Shown here piece after piece: positions 1 through 8,998 of a stretch of DNA of 64,000 bases (position 1 is its first letter; each line of letters starts with the position of its first letter). The stretch spans positions 40,120 through 104,119 of the forward strand of contig SPJV01000078.1 in assembly GCA_006844765.1 (NCBI GenBank), read 5' to 3'. The DNA is from Alphaproteobacteria bacterium. GTDB lineage: Bacteria; Pseudomonadota; Alphaproteobacteria; UBA8366; Aestuariispiraceae. The position numbers and the translations under genes are program-made. The notes beneath the pieces are model-generated. The model did not search any database and was not told the DNA's origin. It was given only the letters and a program-made list of their open reading frames with translations.

Positions 1-2585
1 TTTTCGACTGTCGAGTCAGAGGCGACAGAATTCGGGATGCAGATAATATTGTGATCCAGCGTTTCGATACGGGTCGTCCGCCAGGTCATGTTTATGACCT
101 TACCCGGCTCAAACCCGGATACTTTGATCCAGTCATCAATCCGGAACGGCTTTTCAATATTGATCGCGATACCGGAGAATATGTTGGACAGGTTCATCTG
201 GATCGCCAGACCAATGATCATGGCCAGAACCCCTGACGTCGCAAGAAGACTGGTGATCTTCTGGTCGAAGACAAAGGCCATGACACCCAGAGCGGCGCCC
301 ATATAGACGATGCCGGAGAAGAAGCCTCGCACCACACCGGGAACGCCGCGCCCGGTCCGAATTTCAAGCGGCCGCCAAATGAAGCGTTCAATCGCGATGG
401 CGACGAGCCAGGCCGGCAACATCCACCAAAGGATCCGAAATCCGATAATCGCCGTTTCGATATAGTAGGGCGGTGTCTGACGCGCCGTCATCCAGGAGAC
501 CAAAATCTCCTCAGCGCTGATCATAATGATCAGATACAGGATAGTCTGTGGGAACCAAAGGAGCCGTTGAATCGTATCGCTATCGTCCCGACGATTGGCA
601 ATGACACCCAAAATGCTCAACAAAATACCGCATGCCAATGTAAGGATAATGGCAATATTCGGATCTAGAATTCCCCGCAGACTGAGACTGGTCGGCTCTA
701 CGACAACGCTTAAGTTAAGGCGGGAGAATCCGTCGACCAGACGATTTCCGAAACTGGGGTTTCCGCGCTGCGCAATCGGTTCGACATCTTGAAACAAATC
801 GGCACGGATGACAGCCCAGGATTGATCGGGACCCGACAGGATCCGGCGTTCAAGCGCATCCTTGTCCAACCCACCGGCCTGCATACCATGAAAGTCCGGG
901 GCGATAATAAGACTGTCGCGATTCAGTGTGCGATGGCGCAAACGAAGGCCAAGGACCGACTGACCGAAGCCGGTATCGTCGACAATGAAGTCTGACTTAA
1001 AAACCCCCGACAACCTATATAGGCTGTAGTTTATGCCGTTCTCACTGCGCGTTTCTATAGGCGCATCGAGGGTCAAGTCCGATTCTGCATTCTGGAATTC
1101 GATATCCTCCAAGATCGGATCGCCGACATATCGGAACCAGATGTGGAAATCCATTCGGAACCGGCGGGCATCGATATCGATCTCCGATATCTCATCAATT
1201 TCAATCCCGGTGTGAAGGATGCGCGTCGGATTGAAGTACCCGCCATGGATCTGGATCAGATCTCTTGGATTCACAACATCGCGCGCAAAGATGGGCCGAA
1301 GCTGAACAGGGGGGGATACCAGTCGACGGTTTGTATACGTCCCCAGTGTAACAGGCTTGGTTGCGTTGCCATCGCGATCAAAATAGATCGCACCGGTTGC
1401 ACCTTGCACAGCGGTCTCCGGATCATTCCGGCCAGCAATTTGGTCCCGGACCGCCTGTCGCGTGGCAGACAGATCTTGCGCTGTATCGGACAGACGCGAT
1501 ACCGCAGCGCCAATCACCGCAGCCGTATCCCGAAAACCTGCCGCTGTCGCATCCGGTAACCGGTAAAACCGACGCTCAAACCGTCGGCGGAATTCCAAGG
1601 CGGATTGGTTAGAGACATCATCCAGGTAAGGGGTAACGACCGTCATGCCTTCAGTATAGATACCAGGCCGATCGTGCTCCCGCCGCAACTCAGAAAACGC
1701 GTCCACCAACCTAGGGTCAGAAAGTGTGTCCGGTCCGACTAAACGATAGGGAACCGGCGTCCCAAAGCGTCTGCGCGGGTTGTCTTTAAGCCCACGGATC
1801 AAAGGCATCGCCGTCTCACGCCCCACGGCAAGGAATATCACTTCCCCGCCATAACTTTTCGACAGCTTCGACACGATTTCCTTAAGTGAAGTCGGTCCCT
1901 CTGTCGCATCGGGGTCAATTGCCCAGGCATTTTTCAGCTTCAGCTTCGATTTTCCCGTCCGCTTCAGGATCGACAGTTCGTCTTCGACACCGAGCTTCAA
2001 CGCGTCACCCAGCATGCCGGTTTCATGGATGATCGACAGCGTTTCTTCGCCTTGAACGCGCCCCAAATAGTTCACGAACAATTTCGCCTGCAGCTCCGCC
2101 GTCAGGCCGACGCGGAACACCCAATCATTCCCTGATGTCAGGCTGGAAACCCCACTGGCGCCGGTTATCGCCGGCAGCCCACCGTCCTTGTAAATATCAG
2201 CAGCCGCGATAGAGGCTGAATCGTCAAAGGGTCCGATGACCGCGAGGACATCCGTCTCCGCGACGAAAGCCCGGGCAATTTCCGCCGCCTTTTCGGGATC
2301 GTTCCCGTCATCCCGGATATCCAGGGCCAAACGGATATCCCCCAGGGCGCCGGAAAAATTCACATGGTCGGCATAGGTTCGTATCCCATCCACCATCGCC
2401 TTACCAAGCGCTGCATCCGGCCCGCTGAGAGGGCCGGACACGCCGATATGGATGGTTCGCGCGGTTGGTGCGGAAAGATTGGGGGCGATGGCAAAGGCGG
2501 CGCTGCATAGAAACAATGCCAGCATGCACCAGGAGACGATCTCCTTAGCATAACTGCTGCGGGTTCTCCCCGACGAATTCGTCAT
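1..2585 (-). CDS. Fusion channel: type I periplasmic binding domain + Cys-loop-receptor-like domain + MscS channel (C-terminus cut by window)
   Basis: The minus frame stays open from an ATG at 2585 to the window edge (861 codons, no stop), so the gene is partial at its 3' end. Seen in the sequence: a signal/anchor segment at residues 14-39. Residues 45-420 look like a LivK-type ABC substrate-binding domain (IHIGVSGPLSGPDAALGKA, AVIGPFDDSAS). Residues 455-635 form a beta-rich region with FRMDFHIWFRYVGD and FSRLNLSVVVEP, resembling the extracellular domain of pentameric ligand-gated channels. Hydrophobic segments lie near 642-662, 677-698, 711-733 and 753-772. Then comes an MscS core with pore helix and beta domain (LATSGVLAMIIGLAIQMNLS, FSGIAINIEKPFRIDDWI, IICIPNSV). 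Inference: an inner-membrane channel gated or modulated by a periplasmic ligand. It starts 23 bp after an amino-acid binding protein gene. The MscS and binding domains are near certain; the middle-domain assignment is tentative. Confidence 0.85.
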   Translation of the reverse strand, partial: MTNSSGRTRSSYAKEIVSWCMLALFLCSAAFAIAPNLSAPTARTIHIGVSGPLSGPDAALGKAMVDGIRTYADHVNFSGALGDIRLALDIRDDGNDPEKAAEIARAFVAETDVLAVIGPFDDSASIAAADIYKDGGLPAITGASGVSSLTSGNDWVFRVGLTAELQAKLFVNYLGRVQGEETLSIIHETGMLGDALKLGVEDELSILKRTGKSKLKLKNAWAIDPDATEGPTSLKEIVSKLSKSYGGEVIFLAVGRETAMPLIRGLKDNPRRRFGTPVPYRLVGPDTLSDPRLVDAFSELRREHDRPGIYTEGMTVVTPYLDDVSNQSALEFRRRFERRFYRLPDATAAGFRDTAAVIGAAVSRLSDTAQDLSATRQAVRDQIAGRNDPETAVQGATGAIYFDRDGNATKPVTLGTYTNRRLVSPPVQLRPIFARDVVNPRDLIQIHGGYFNPTRILHTGIEIDEISEIDIDARRFRMDFHIWFRYVGDPILEDIEFQNAESDLTLDAPIETRSENGINYSLYRLSGVFKSDFIVDDTGFGQSVLGLRLRHRTLNRDSLIIAPDFHGMQAGGLDKDALERRILSGPDQSWAVIRADLFQDVEPIAQRGNPSFGNRLVDGFSRLNLSVVVEPTSLSLRGILDPNIAIILTLACGILLSILGVIANRRDDSDTIQRLLWFPQTILYLIIMISAEEILVSWMTARQTPPYYIETAIIGFRILWWMLPAWLVAIAIERFIWRPLEIRTGRGVPGVVRGFFSGIVYMGAALGVMAFVFDQKITSLLATSGVLAMIIGLAIQMNLSNIFSGIAINIEKPFRIDDWIKVSGFEPGKVINMTWRTTRIETLDHNIICIPNSVASDSTVE

Positions 2586-2608
2586 AACCTGAAATTCTTC
2601 GTTGCTGC

Positions 2609-3646
2609 TCAGCGAATTGGCATCGGATACATGATGCCTCCATCCTTCCAAAGCGCGTTGATGCCACGCTGAAGGCCTAATGCGGTATCCGGTCCGACAT
2701 TTCTTTCAAAGCTTTCGGCATAGTTTCCGACCTGCTTTACGATATTCAGCCCCCAATTCGCGGTGAGACCGAGGCCTTCACCAAGATCTCCTTCAACGCC
2801 GAGCAGCCTGAGCACCGCAGGACTGCTGGCGCTGCCGGCAAGTTCGTCTGCATTGCCGGCGTTAACCCCCAGCTCTTCCGCTGCCAACATCACATAAAGG
2901 CTCCAACGGACGATATCGGCCCATTTATCATCCCCCTCCGCAACGGCAGGCCCCAACGGTTCCTTTGAGATAACCTCGGGCAGAATGATGTGCTGATCCG
3001 GATCATCCAGCTTGGTCCTCTGCGCGGCCAGGGTAGAGCGGTCGCTTGTATAGACGTCGCACCGGCCTTCGACATAGCCTTCGAGCGCTTCATCCGCCGA
3101 AGAGGTCGTTACCGGTCGGTAATCCATCGCGTTTAGACTGAAATAGTCAGCAAGGTTGAGTTCGGTCGTCGTGCCCGCTTCGACACACACACCGGCGCCG
3201 CTGAGTTCAAGCGCACTGCCGACACCTAGGTCTGCCCGGATAAGGAAACCCTGACCGTCAAAGTAATTCACACCGGCGAAATTGATGCCCAATGTCGAAT
3301 CGCGCAACAGGGTCCAGGTCGTGTTACGCGACAGAATATCGATCTCTCTATTCGCCAGGACCTGAAAACGTTCTCGCGCCGTCAAAGGCTTGAAGGTCAC
3401 CTTGCCGGCATCCCCCAACGTCGCCGCTGCAACGGCACGGCACAGATCGACATCAAGGCCGCTCCAGCTACCATCATCATTCTGTTGCGAGAAACCGACC
3501 AGCCCTTTGCTAACGCCACAGACAACGTGGCCGCGCGCCCGAACCTCTTCAAGCGTATCGGCGGCAACGGCTGTTTGTGCAAGGCCGAGGGCCAATGCAG
3601 CTGTTAACGAGGCGCCAATAAGTCGCGCTTTAAGTCTAGGGATCAT
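2609..3646 (-). CDS. General L-amino acid ABC transporter substrate-binding protein, AapJ-like
   Basis: A 345-aa secreted binding protein with an n-h-c signal peptide ending near TAVAA (residue 28). The mature part starts TLEEVRARGHVVCGVSKGL, typical of the AapJ/BztA branch of family 3 solute receptors, as are the motifs GLDVDLCRAVAAA, VEAGTTTELNLADYF and YTSDRSTLAAQR. Length matches the family (about 340 aa). In that family the protein delivers polar amino acids to AapQMP permeases. None of the permease or ATPase genes are present here. The only partner is the downstream fusion channel, 23 bp away on the same strand and probably co-transcribed. The start has AGGAG six bases upstream. Substrate cannot be read from sequence. 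Confidence 0.9.
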   Translation of the reverse strand: MIPRLKARLIGASLTAALALGLAQTAVAADTLEEVRARGHVVCGVSKGLVGFSQQNDDGSWSGLDVDLCRAVAAATLGDAGKVTFKPLTARERFQVLANREIDILSRNTTWTLLRDSTLGINFAGVNYFDGQGFLIRADLGVGSALELSGAGVCVEAGTTTELNLADYFSLNAMDYRPVTTSSADEALEGYVEGRCDVYTSDRSTLAAQRTKLDDPDQHIILPEVISKEPLGPAVAEGDDKWADIVRWSLYVMLAAEELGVNAGNADELAGSASSPAVLRLLGVEGDLGEGLGLTANWGLNIVKQVGNYAESFERNVGPDTALGLQRGINALWKDGGIMYPMPIR

Positions 3647-3800
3647 ATTTGCTCCTACTGCGGCGATACCGCAAAATCCCTTCTCCCCTTCTCACTATCT
3701 ACTTACTACAACACAAAACGCGCGTAGCACAAAGTTAACAATTTCACACAAACCGCCGAAACGAGCCTATGAGAGTGGAGTTCCGGGCGCAAGGAGCCTA

Positions 3801-3832
3801 TCCGCCACAGCAAATCCGCCACAGCAAATCCG
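3801..3832. repeat. Two 14-bp tandem direct repeats plus 4 bp
   Basis: The unit TCCGCCACAGCAAA occurs at 3801-3814 and 3815-3828, followed by a further TCCG. It lies just past the stop of the mmcB-like gene (minus strand). It looks like a recent slippage duplication; no protein-binding role can be shown. Confidence 0.8.
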
Positions 3833-3838
3833 AAAGCG

Positions 3839-4288
3839 CTAATCTGAAAGAGCTGCCAATCTGTCCGCTGCCTGTCGTGCATAACGAATCATTAAGGCTT
3901 TTCGGCGGGATGCATTCATATCACCCATCGTCGCAGGTCGTTCAATTGCCGCACCATAGGCATCGGCGAGGATCAAACCTGTTTCATCAGGCAGCAATTC
4001 CACCGGAAATTCGAGCGGCACAGCAAAAAAGAACTTATCGCAGAAGGGCAGATATTCCTGCCATTTGGTGTCTGCACGAAAATCCTCGACGGAAGATTTA
4101 ACTTCGACGGCGGTAAACTTCCCATCCTTGGCAAGAGCCGCCACATCGACCCGCCGTCCGGACTTCAAACGAAACTCCGTCAGGCAGGTATCGCCCATCG
4201 CCCGGAACAATCGCACGACGCCGCGCGTTACTAATATCGTCGTATCCGGTCTTGAAAATTCAGCACCGCTGCCTGCTTCACCCACCAC
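3839..4288 (-). CDS. mmcB: MmcB-family DNA repair protein (PD-(D/E)XK fold)
   Basis: A 149-aa protein with the signature of the alphaproteobacterial MmcB family: LTEFRLKSGRRVDVAAL, then FTAVEVKSSVEDFRAD, KWQEYLPFCDKFFFAVP and ETGLILADAYGA. The Asp in RVDV and the Glu/Lys in AVEVKSS match a PD-(D/E)XK nuclease-like core. MmcB was named for mitomycin C sensitivity in Caulobacter and is part of the DNA damage response there. The start is a GTG at 4288 with only a weak ribosome site, so a slightly different start is possible. It is single-domain and of normal family length. No SOS box was recognised upstream. Confidence 0.85.
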   Translation of the reverse strand: MVGEAGSGAEFSRPDTTILVTRGVVRLFRAMGDTCLTEFRLKSGRRVDVAALAKDGKFTAVEVKSSVEDFRADTKWQEYLPFCDKFFFAVPLEFPVELLPDETGLILADAYGAAIERPATMGDMNASRRKALMIRYARQAADRLAALSD

Positions 4289-4324
4289 TCACGCTCACTT
4301 ACCGATTTCGTTCATTCACTCATC

Positions 4325-4849
4325 TTATGACCGAACGATCCTAACCTTACCTGCAGTACAAACATAGACTTTATCTGTTAGCCACCGGGCTTCAGCACGG
4401 ACATGGTAGAAATCTATCTGGCGTATAGCGCCGACCGACAGGGCCCTATTCAACTCACGGACAAGGCGCTGATCCGGCCGGGTGCGACTGATATCCGGAT
4501 TTGGAATGGCGTTTGGGTAGGTCATTACGTAGCGACGAACCCGGTCAAGAACGAAACTTTCCAAGGCGCAAACGGGCTGTGTCCATTCCATCGCTCCAAG
4601 GATCAAGCGGATGCTGATCGGACGTTCGACACCGTTCGCATCATTTACGACAACCGAGTTCGTAACCAGCGTGACCGGTTCAGAATCTTTCGCGACCTTG
4701 AGGGTCCGGGAATGCTCCTTGGCGCCAGTACCCTGACCCCCACCGATGAAATCCGGCAAAATAAGCGGACCGCTCATATTGGCAAGAACCAGCGGCAGGC
4801 CGATCACGGCACAAAGTAATACTACCAAAATCCAGATGCGAACCGTCAT
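4325..4849 (-). CDS. Hypothetical single-pass membrane or secreted protein
   Basis: A 174-aa protein from an ATG with AAGGGA eight bases upstream. It has one N-terminal hydrophobic segment (residues 5-25), a short linker, and a soluble domain with SIRLILGAMEWTQPVCALES, YPNAIPNPDIS and RELNRALSVGAIRQIDFYHV. The layout (membrane anchor, then a domain ending in an Arg-rich helix and a final strand) is faintly reminiscent of FliL, but no flagellar gene is in the window and the match is too weak to name. It lies 36 bp upstream of mmcB on the same strand. Two Cys residues (QPVCAL and VYVCTAG) could form a disulfide if the domain is periplasmic. Confidence 0.6.
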   Translation of the reverse strand: MTVRIWILVVLLCAVIGLPLVLANMSGPLILPDFIGGGQGTGAKEHSRTLKVAKDSEPVTLVTNSVVVNDANGVERPISIRLILGAMEWTQPVCALESFVLDRVRRYVMTYPNAIPNPDISRTRPDQRLVRELNRALSVGAIRQIDFYHVRAEARWLTDKVYVCTAGKVRIVRS

Positions 4850-5039
4850 CACTTTTGTCCCTTCGGTAGCCCCGCTATCCGAAAGGGCCTTTCAGCTTTC
4901 CTTTGGACCGGAGGCTTTGCGTCTCGCCGTTACCAGCGATTTGCTATTGTCGAGGCCAATGCCCTCAATACGCGGTAATCAAACCAGATTTTTCGTAACC
5001 GCGCAGTGACACCTATCACTCAGCCTTCTATTTAACCGA

Positions 5040-6338
5040 TCAGGTTGCCTCTGTCCGATCTGTGCGCCCTTTGGAATCGGTGTTGGATACAGTGGCCTCA
5101 TCCGACGCATCCATCGCTGCATCTTCGCCCGGCAATAGGATATCTACCTCCTGCGGGTCGGCTTCCCCGGCAGCGCGTGCCAACCAAAGTCGGGCTGCAT
5201 CCAGATCGCCATACTCTGCCTCTTCCAAACGAGCCATCAGACGGCACACCCGAGGATTGGAGACGCCATCCTCAACCGCGCTTAACTGCTGACGCGCCTC
5301 TCCCCACAGTGATGCATCAAGCGCTGCCAAGGCAATCATCAGATGACTTTCGATATGCTGCGGGTTTCGCTGCGCCAGATGCTTGGCACGATCATACATC
5401 CTGATGGGATCGCGATCGGTCCCGGCAATTGTCTTGTAGACATCCGCCAACTTAATGCTCGGCGCCTTTGCCCAGGCGTCTTCGATCAGTTTCTCGGCTT
5501 TCTTACCCTTCGCCTCATGCCAGAGAAGTTCCGCATCCAGGACAATGGCATCTTGCGAGTCGGGATCAGCCTTCCGTGCCTTATCCGCAAGCTTCAACGC
5601 AGAACGGTGAAGCCCTTCACGACGGCGTTGCCGTGCCTGGATCACCCAAATAGCAGCCTTGCGGCGACTAATTTCATCTCGTGCCATTGCTTTGCGACGC
5701 CGCGCAGTATCAAGCGTCGCCAAGGCCTTATCCCATTGCTCTTCTTCCGTTTGCAGATCCAGCAATTCCAGAATGACCCAAGGAGTCTCCGGCCGCAGGG
5801 CATGGGCTTTCTCTGCCCATTGCAAGGCAGCAGCGCGATCCCCCGCCTTCACGGCTTGAACCATCAAGCCACGAAGACCAAGGAAGGCACCGCTCGGATC
5901 ATCCAGCATCGAGGTGAAGTACTTACGTGCCACGTCATCCTCACCAGAAAGCTGGGCCGCCTGGGCCGCGAGCAATCGGGTCAGCGGCGGATCACGGAGC
6001 AGTTTCTCCGCCAGCCGTGATTGTTTGATTGCCTCCTGCGCATCACCGGCGGCAACAGCAACGAAGCCCTGGGTCAGGGCGCGATACCCACGTTCCCTGG
6101 CGCCGGCGCGACGTTCGGCACGGAAACGACCCGGTGCACGCCGCAAGGCCCCCAGGAACTTCTCCCAATAAAAGGCAATCGCCACCATAAGCGCGAGCGC
6201 GGCCGCCAATAGAGCGACCGAGGTATCAATCCGGAGATCCAACCATTCGATCTGCAGAGAGCCCGGATAATGTGTGAAGAAGATACCAAAGCCGACAAGG
6301 ATGCCGAGCTTGATCAGGGTCCAGATCAGACGGGTCAT
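5040..6338 (-). CDS. hemY: HemY-type inner-membrane TPR protein
   Basis: A 432-aa protein with two N-terminal membrane helices (about residues 5-25 and 40-60), then SPLKLGR-free TPR-like helices: AIKQSRLAEKLLRD, AALQWAEKAHALRPETPW, ALATLDTARRRK and ALKLADKARKADPD. This matches the HemY_N/COG3898 family linked to late porphyrin metabolism, probably as a scaffold rather than an enzyme. It is distinct from the protoporphyrinogen oxidase also called HemY. Its ATG overlaps the stop of the Mic60-like gene by one base (TAATG), so translation is probably coupled. Gene order hemC-hemD-mic60-hemY supports the family call. The Glu/Asp-rich C-terminal tail is probably disordered. Confidence 0.88.
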   Translation of the reverse strand: MTRLIWTLIKLGILVGFGIFFTHYPGSLQIEWLDLRIDTSVALLAAALALMVAIAFYWEKFLGALRRAPGRFRAERRAGARERGYRALTQGFVAVAAGDAQEAIKQSRLAEKLLRDPPLTRLLAAQAAQLSGEDDVARKYFTSMLDDPSGAFLGLRGLMVQAVKAGDRAAALQWAEKAHALRPETPWVILELLDLQTEEEQWDKALATLDTARRRKAMARDEISRRKAAIWVIQARQRRREGLHRSALKLADKARKADPDSQDAIVLDAELLWHEAKGKKAEKLIEDAWAKAPSIKLADVYKTIAGTDRDPIRMYDRAKHLAQRNPQHIESHLMIALAALDASLWGEARQQLSAVEDGVSNPRVCRLMARLEEAEYGDLDAARLWLARAAGEADPQEVDILLPGEDAAMDASDEATVSNTDSKGRTDRTEAT

Positions 6339-8089
6339 TATTCGCCTCCCGCCGTTGCACTGGCAAATCGCTCAAGCGCAACCGATTGCAGAACCCTTGC
6401 AGCATCCAAGGCTGAAAGTCTGGCCTTCGCGTTGACGAGCCAGTCACCAAGCGTCCCTTCATCAGCACCCGGGATATCGCTCAAGATGGCGACAGCACCC
6501 ACCAGGTCACCTCGTGCGATGGCAGCTTCGGCATTGCTGACCGGCGGGCTATCCGGCCCTTCTCCGGCCAGTCGAACGCTGACCAAGGACGACATGCGCG
6601 CCAGGGTCTGTTCCCAATATCCATCGCCGGCTGGCGTCAACGAGCGACTATGCGCCGCTGGGGCGATCCGCTTGAATTCCCGTGCCAAGCTTTCAAAGCT
6701 CGCGACACCGGTCGGTGCGAAGGCGGTCAGGACCGCTGCCGCCGCTGCACCGTCGGATCCTTCCGGCAGGCTTTCCGACAGGCTGGCAAGACGGGCTTGC
6801 GCGCCTGCATAGTCATGACCTTCGCCAATCGCCGTCGCAACTTCCCCGACCGTCAGCATCAGAGCCGCTTCCGCATTCCCCCCCACTTCCGGTCGTGCCG
6901 CGAGGGCCTCTGTCATTGCCGTAGATTGCGCTTCAACCGTCGCCTCCAACGCCGTCGCCGTCGATTGCAGAGCCAATACGCCAGCCGCATTAGTTTCGAC
7001 GCCAGTCATCGCTGCATCCACACGCTGCTTCACGTCTTGCGCCAGTGTTTCAAGGGCTGAGACATCAGTCTGAAGCGCTGAGAGTTCCGCCGACAGAGCT
7101 GCCGCCGCTTCACCAGCTGCATCATCGCTTTCCGTCGTTGCCGGTTTGGCTTCAAGGGCCGCCAGACGCGTTTCCAGGCCGGACAGGTCAATAACCGCCA
7201 AAGCTGCCCCAGATCCATCGCCCGCCTCACCGGCAGCAATCGCTTCACGCAGGGCGACAAGTGACTCTTCAAGCGCGGCGAACTTTGCCTCTGCACCGGA
7301 GAGTGCCGCTGTCGTTGCCTCAACTGCCGTGACCCGGCTTTCCAGGCCCCGCGCCATTTCCGCAACCGCCTCTGCTTTATCCGCCAAGGACTGCAGGGCT
7401 TCCGCATCAACCCCGGCACCAACGGTTTCCGGCATCAAATCAGGCGCTACTGCTGCGATCAACTTGTCGATATGAGGGGCCGCAAGCGGGCGCCAGTAGG
7501 GCTCCCCCGCCACCGCAACAAGGGCGATGATAGCCAGTAACAATGGGAGAAAGCCACGGCTGCCGCCTGCTTTCTCAACCTGGGTTGCAGAGGCCGCACT
7601 CGCTGCGGCTACCGCAGGGGCCTCGGGCTTGGCATCAGAGATAGGTTTAGCATCTGTCTGTTCAGCCGGGCTGTCCGGCTGCTGGTCCGACATGTCTTCG
7701 CGGGATGCATCATCCGTTGTGTCAGCCAGGTCCTCATCTGTTACAGAAGCATCTGCCGCTTCGTCTACGACAACGTCTGCGGATTCCTCTTCAACAGTCT
7801 CATCGACCTCTCCGGCGTCGTCGGTCGCCGGTTCCGCTGCGTCGGAGGAAGGGGGGGACATCATGCTCGAAAGATCGACACCAGCTGCATCCGCGGCCGC
7901 GATGATATCCCGCCACCGATTATCCGGAATGGTGTTCCGCGTTTTCCAGCCCTGAACCGTGCTGACCGCGATACCGAGTTGCGAGGCCATGGGGCGGATA
8001 CCGCCAAAAGCCTTGATGACCGTCTCCGCATCCGGCGTACTTACCGCCGCCGCTACACCGCTATCGGCGGTTCCTTCGCTTTCGCTCAT
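6338..8089 (-). CDS. Mitofilin/Mic60 homologue with N-terminal HTH-like segment
   Basis: A 583-aa protein in the alphaproteobacterial Mic60 position, between hemD and hemY. Residues 20-75 form a small helix-turn-helix-like unit (VIKAFGGIRPMASQLGIAVS, VQGWKTRNTIPDNRWRDII) of the 'carph-isopro' type. A long acidic, disordered linker follows. One membrane helix lies near residues 178-198 (FLPLLLAIIALVAVAG), then a long Ala/Glu-rich coiled coil (about 240-400) and a C-terminal mitofilin-like domain ending LQSVALERFASATAGGE. In bacteria the family bends or anchors the inner membrane; in mitochondria Mic60 builds crista junctions. The start at 8089 is preferred over an in-frame ATG at 8110 because AGGAG precedes it. 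Confidence 0.85.
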   Translation of the reverse strand: MSESEGTADSGVAAAVSTPDAETVIKAFGGIRPMASQLGIAVSTVQGWKTRNTIPDNRWRDIIAAADAAGVDLSSMMSPPSSDAAEPATDDAGEVDETVEEESADVVVDEAADASVTDEDLADTTDDASREDMSDQQPDSPAEQTDAKPISDAKPEAPAVAAASAASATQVEKAGGSRGFLPLLLAIIALVAVAGEPYWRPLAAPHIDKLIAAVAPDLMPETVGAGVDAEALQSLADKAEAVAEMARGLESRVTAVEATTAALSGAEAKFAALEESLVALREAIAAGEAGDGSGAALAVIDLSGLETRLAALEAKPATTESDDAAGEAAAALSAELSALQTDVSALETLAQDVKQRVDAAMTGVETNAAGVLALQSTATALEATVEAQSTAMTEALAARPEVGGNAEAALMLTVGEVATAIGEGHDYAGAQARLASLSESLPEGSDGAAAAAVLTAFAPTGVASFESLAREFKRIAPAAHSRSLTPAGDGYWEQTLARMSSLVSVRLAGEGPDSPPVSNAEAAIARGDLVGAVAILSDIPGADEGTLGDWLVNAKARLSALDAARVLQSVALERFASATAGGE

Positions 8090-8224
8090 ACCTCGGATTA
8101 TCTCCTGCATGGGGACTTGATGGGCCTGGCTACCGATCTGACCGTACGTGTCACGATCGAGAACGCATGAATCTTATCCGTCTAATTCGGACCTTGCATC
8201 CAAAACATGCGTCTCTTACAAAAT

Positions 8225-8998
8225 TTACTGCAGCGTGCGCGACAGCTGGTCAATCAAGTTCTTCTGGGTCGGACTGGCGCACGCGTACACCGTACGCCAT
8301 GGTAAGTCCTGTAAAACACTGGCAACCGCAGGACTGAGCGCGAAAGCATCGATTGATACCAATGCAGGCGCCAAGCCCGCATCACGCGCCAGTGCGACGA
8401 AATGGCGCGCGGTTCGCGGAGAGAAAAATGTCGCCGCTGCGACCTCTCCCGCCTGCAAGGCAGAACAACAAATCGGGCTGAACGCCGGCACGGTTTCAGC
8501 CCGATAGAGCCTGTTGCGGAGAAAACGAAATCCCAATCCTTCAACAGCCCCCGCCAGATCGCCAGCGACCGCACTGCCTGCCGGGTGGAATAACGCGCCA
8601 CCGGAGGGAACAAGGACACCGTCCTTCGTCAACTCCTCGATAAGCCGGACAAGGGTAACCACATCGCCACCGGCGCTTCGCACCTGACGAAACCCTAAGG
8701 CCCGCGCGGCTGCCGCACTGGCATCTCCAACCGCCAGAACCGGAGTCTGACGATCTGTCGATACCTCTGCCAACACCCGCACCCCATTGGCGGAGGTGAT
8801 CAGGATCGCCTGGCACGACGACAGTGTCTCATCAAGCGACCCGGGCGGAAATGGCTCGGAATGGATTTCCATCATCGGCTCAAGAAGGCTGTCGAAACCC
8901 AATTGGTCCAATGCCGCCACCAAGCCCACAGAATCGGCGTGGGGGCGCGTTACCAGAACCAAGGGTCTTTTATCAGCCGGGGAGGACACCACCCGCAT
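8225..8998 (-). CDS. hemD: Uroporphyrinogen-III synthase
   Basis: A 257-aa protein with the typical HemD opening (PLVLVTRPHADSVGLVAAL), then AILITSANGVRVLAEV, PVLAVGDASAAAARALGF, LYRAETVPAF and ATFFSPRTARHFVAL. The family cyclises hydroxymethylbilane to uroporphyrinogen III. HemD proteins are poorly conserved, so gene context matters: it starts inside the 3' end of hemC, overlapping by 26 bp, which indicates co-transcription and probably translational coupling. Length is normal. The stop lies 135 bp before the mic60-like start. Confidence 0.93.
   Translation of the reverse strand: MRVVSSPADKRPLVLVTRPHADSVGLVAALDQLGFDSLLEPMMEIHSEPFPPGSLDETLSSCQAILITSANGVRVLAEVSTDRQTPVLAVGDASAAAARALGFRQVRSAGGDVVTLVRLIEELTKDGVLVPSGGALFHPAGSAVAGDLAGAVEGLGFRFLRNRLYRAETVPAFSPICCSALQAGEVAAATFFSPRTARHFVALARDAGLAPALVSIDAFALSPAVASVLQDLPWRTVYACASPTQKNLIDQLSRTLQ

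Noticed and set aside
1271..1513. Chance that the fusion channel is really two genes
   Set aside because: Reading the minus frame codon by codon gave 861 codons with no stop, and both ends give coherent domains.
1143..1559. Plus-strand frame of 138 codons and others under the fusion channel
   Set aside because: They lie inside the minus-strand frame, whose protein has clear domains; the plus frames have Arg/Ser-rich shadow composition.
4325..4849. FliL-like flagellar protein
   Set aside because: The anchor-plus-domain layout is similar, but no motif is convincing and no flagellar gene is present.
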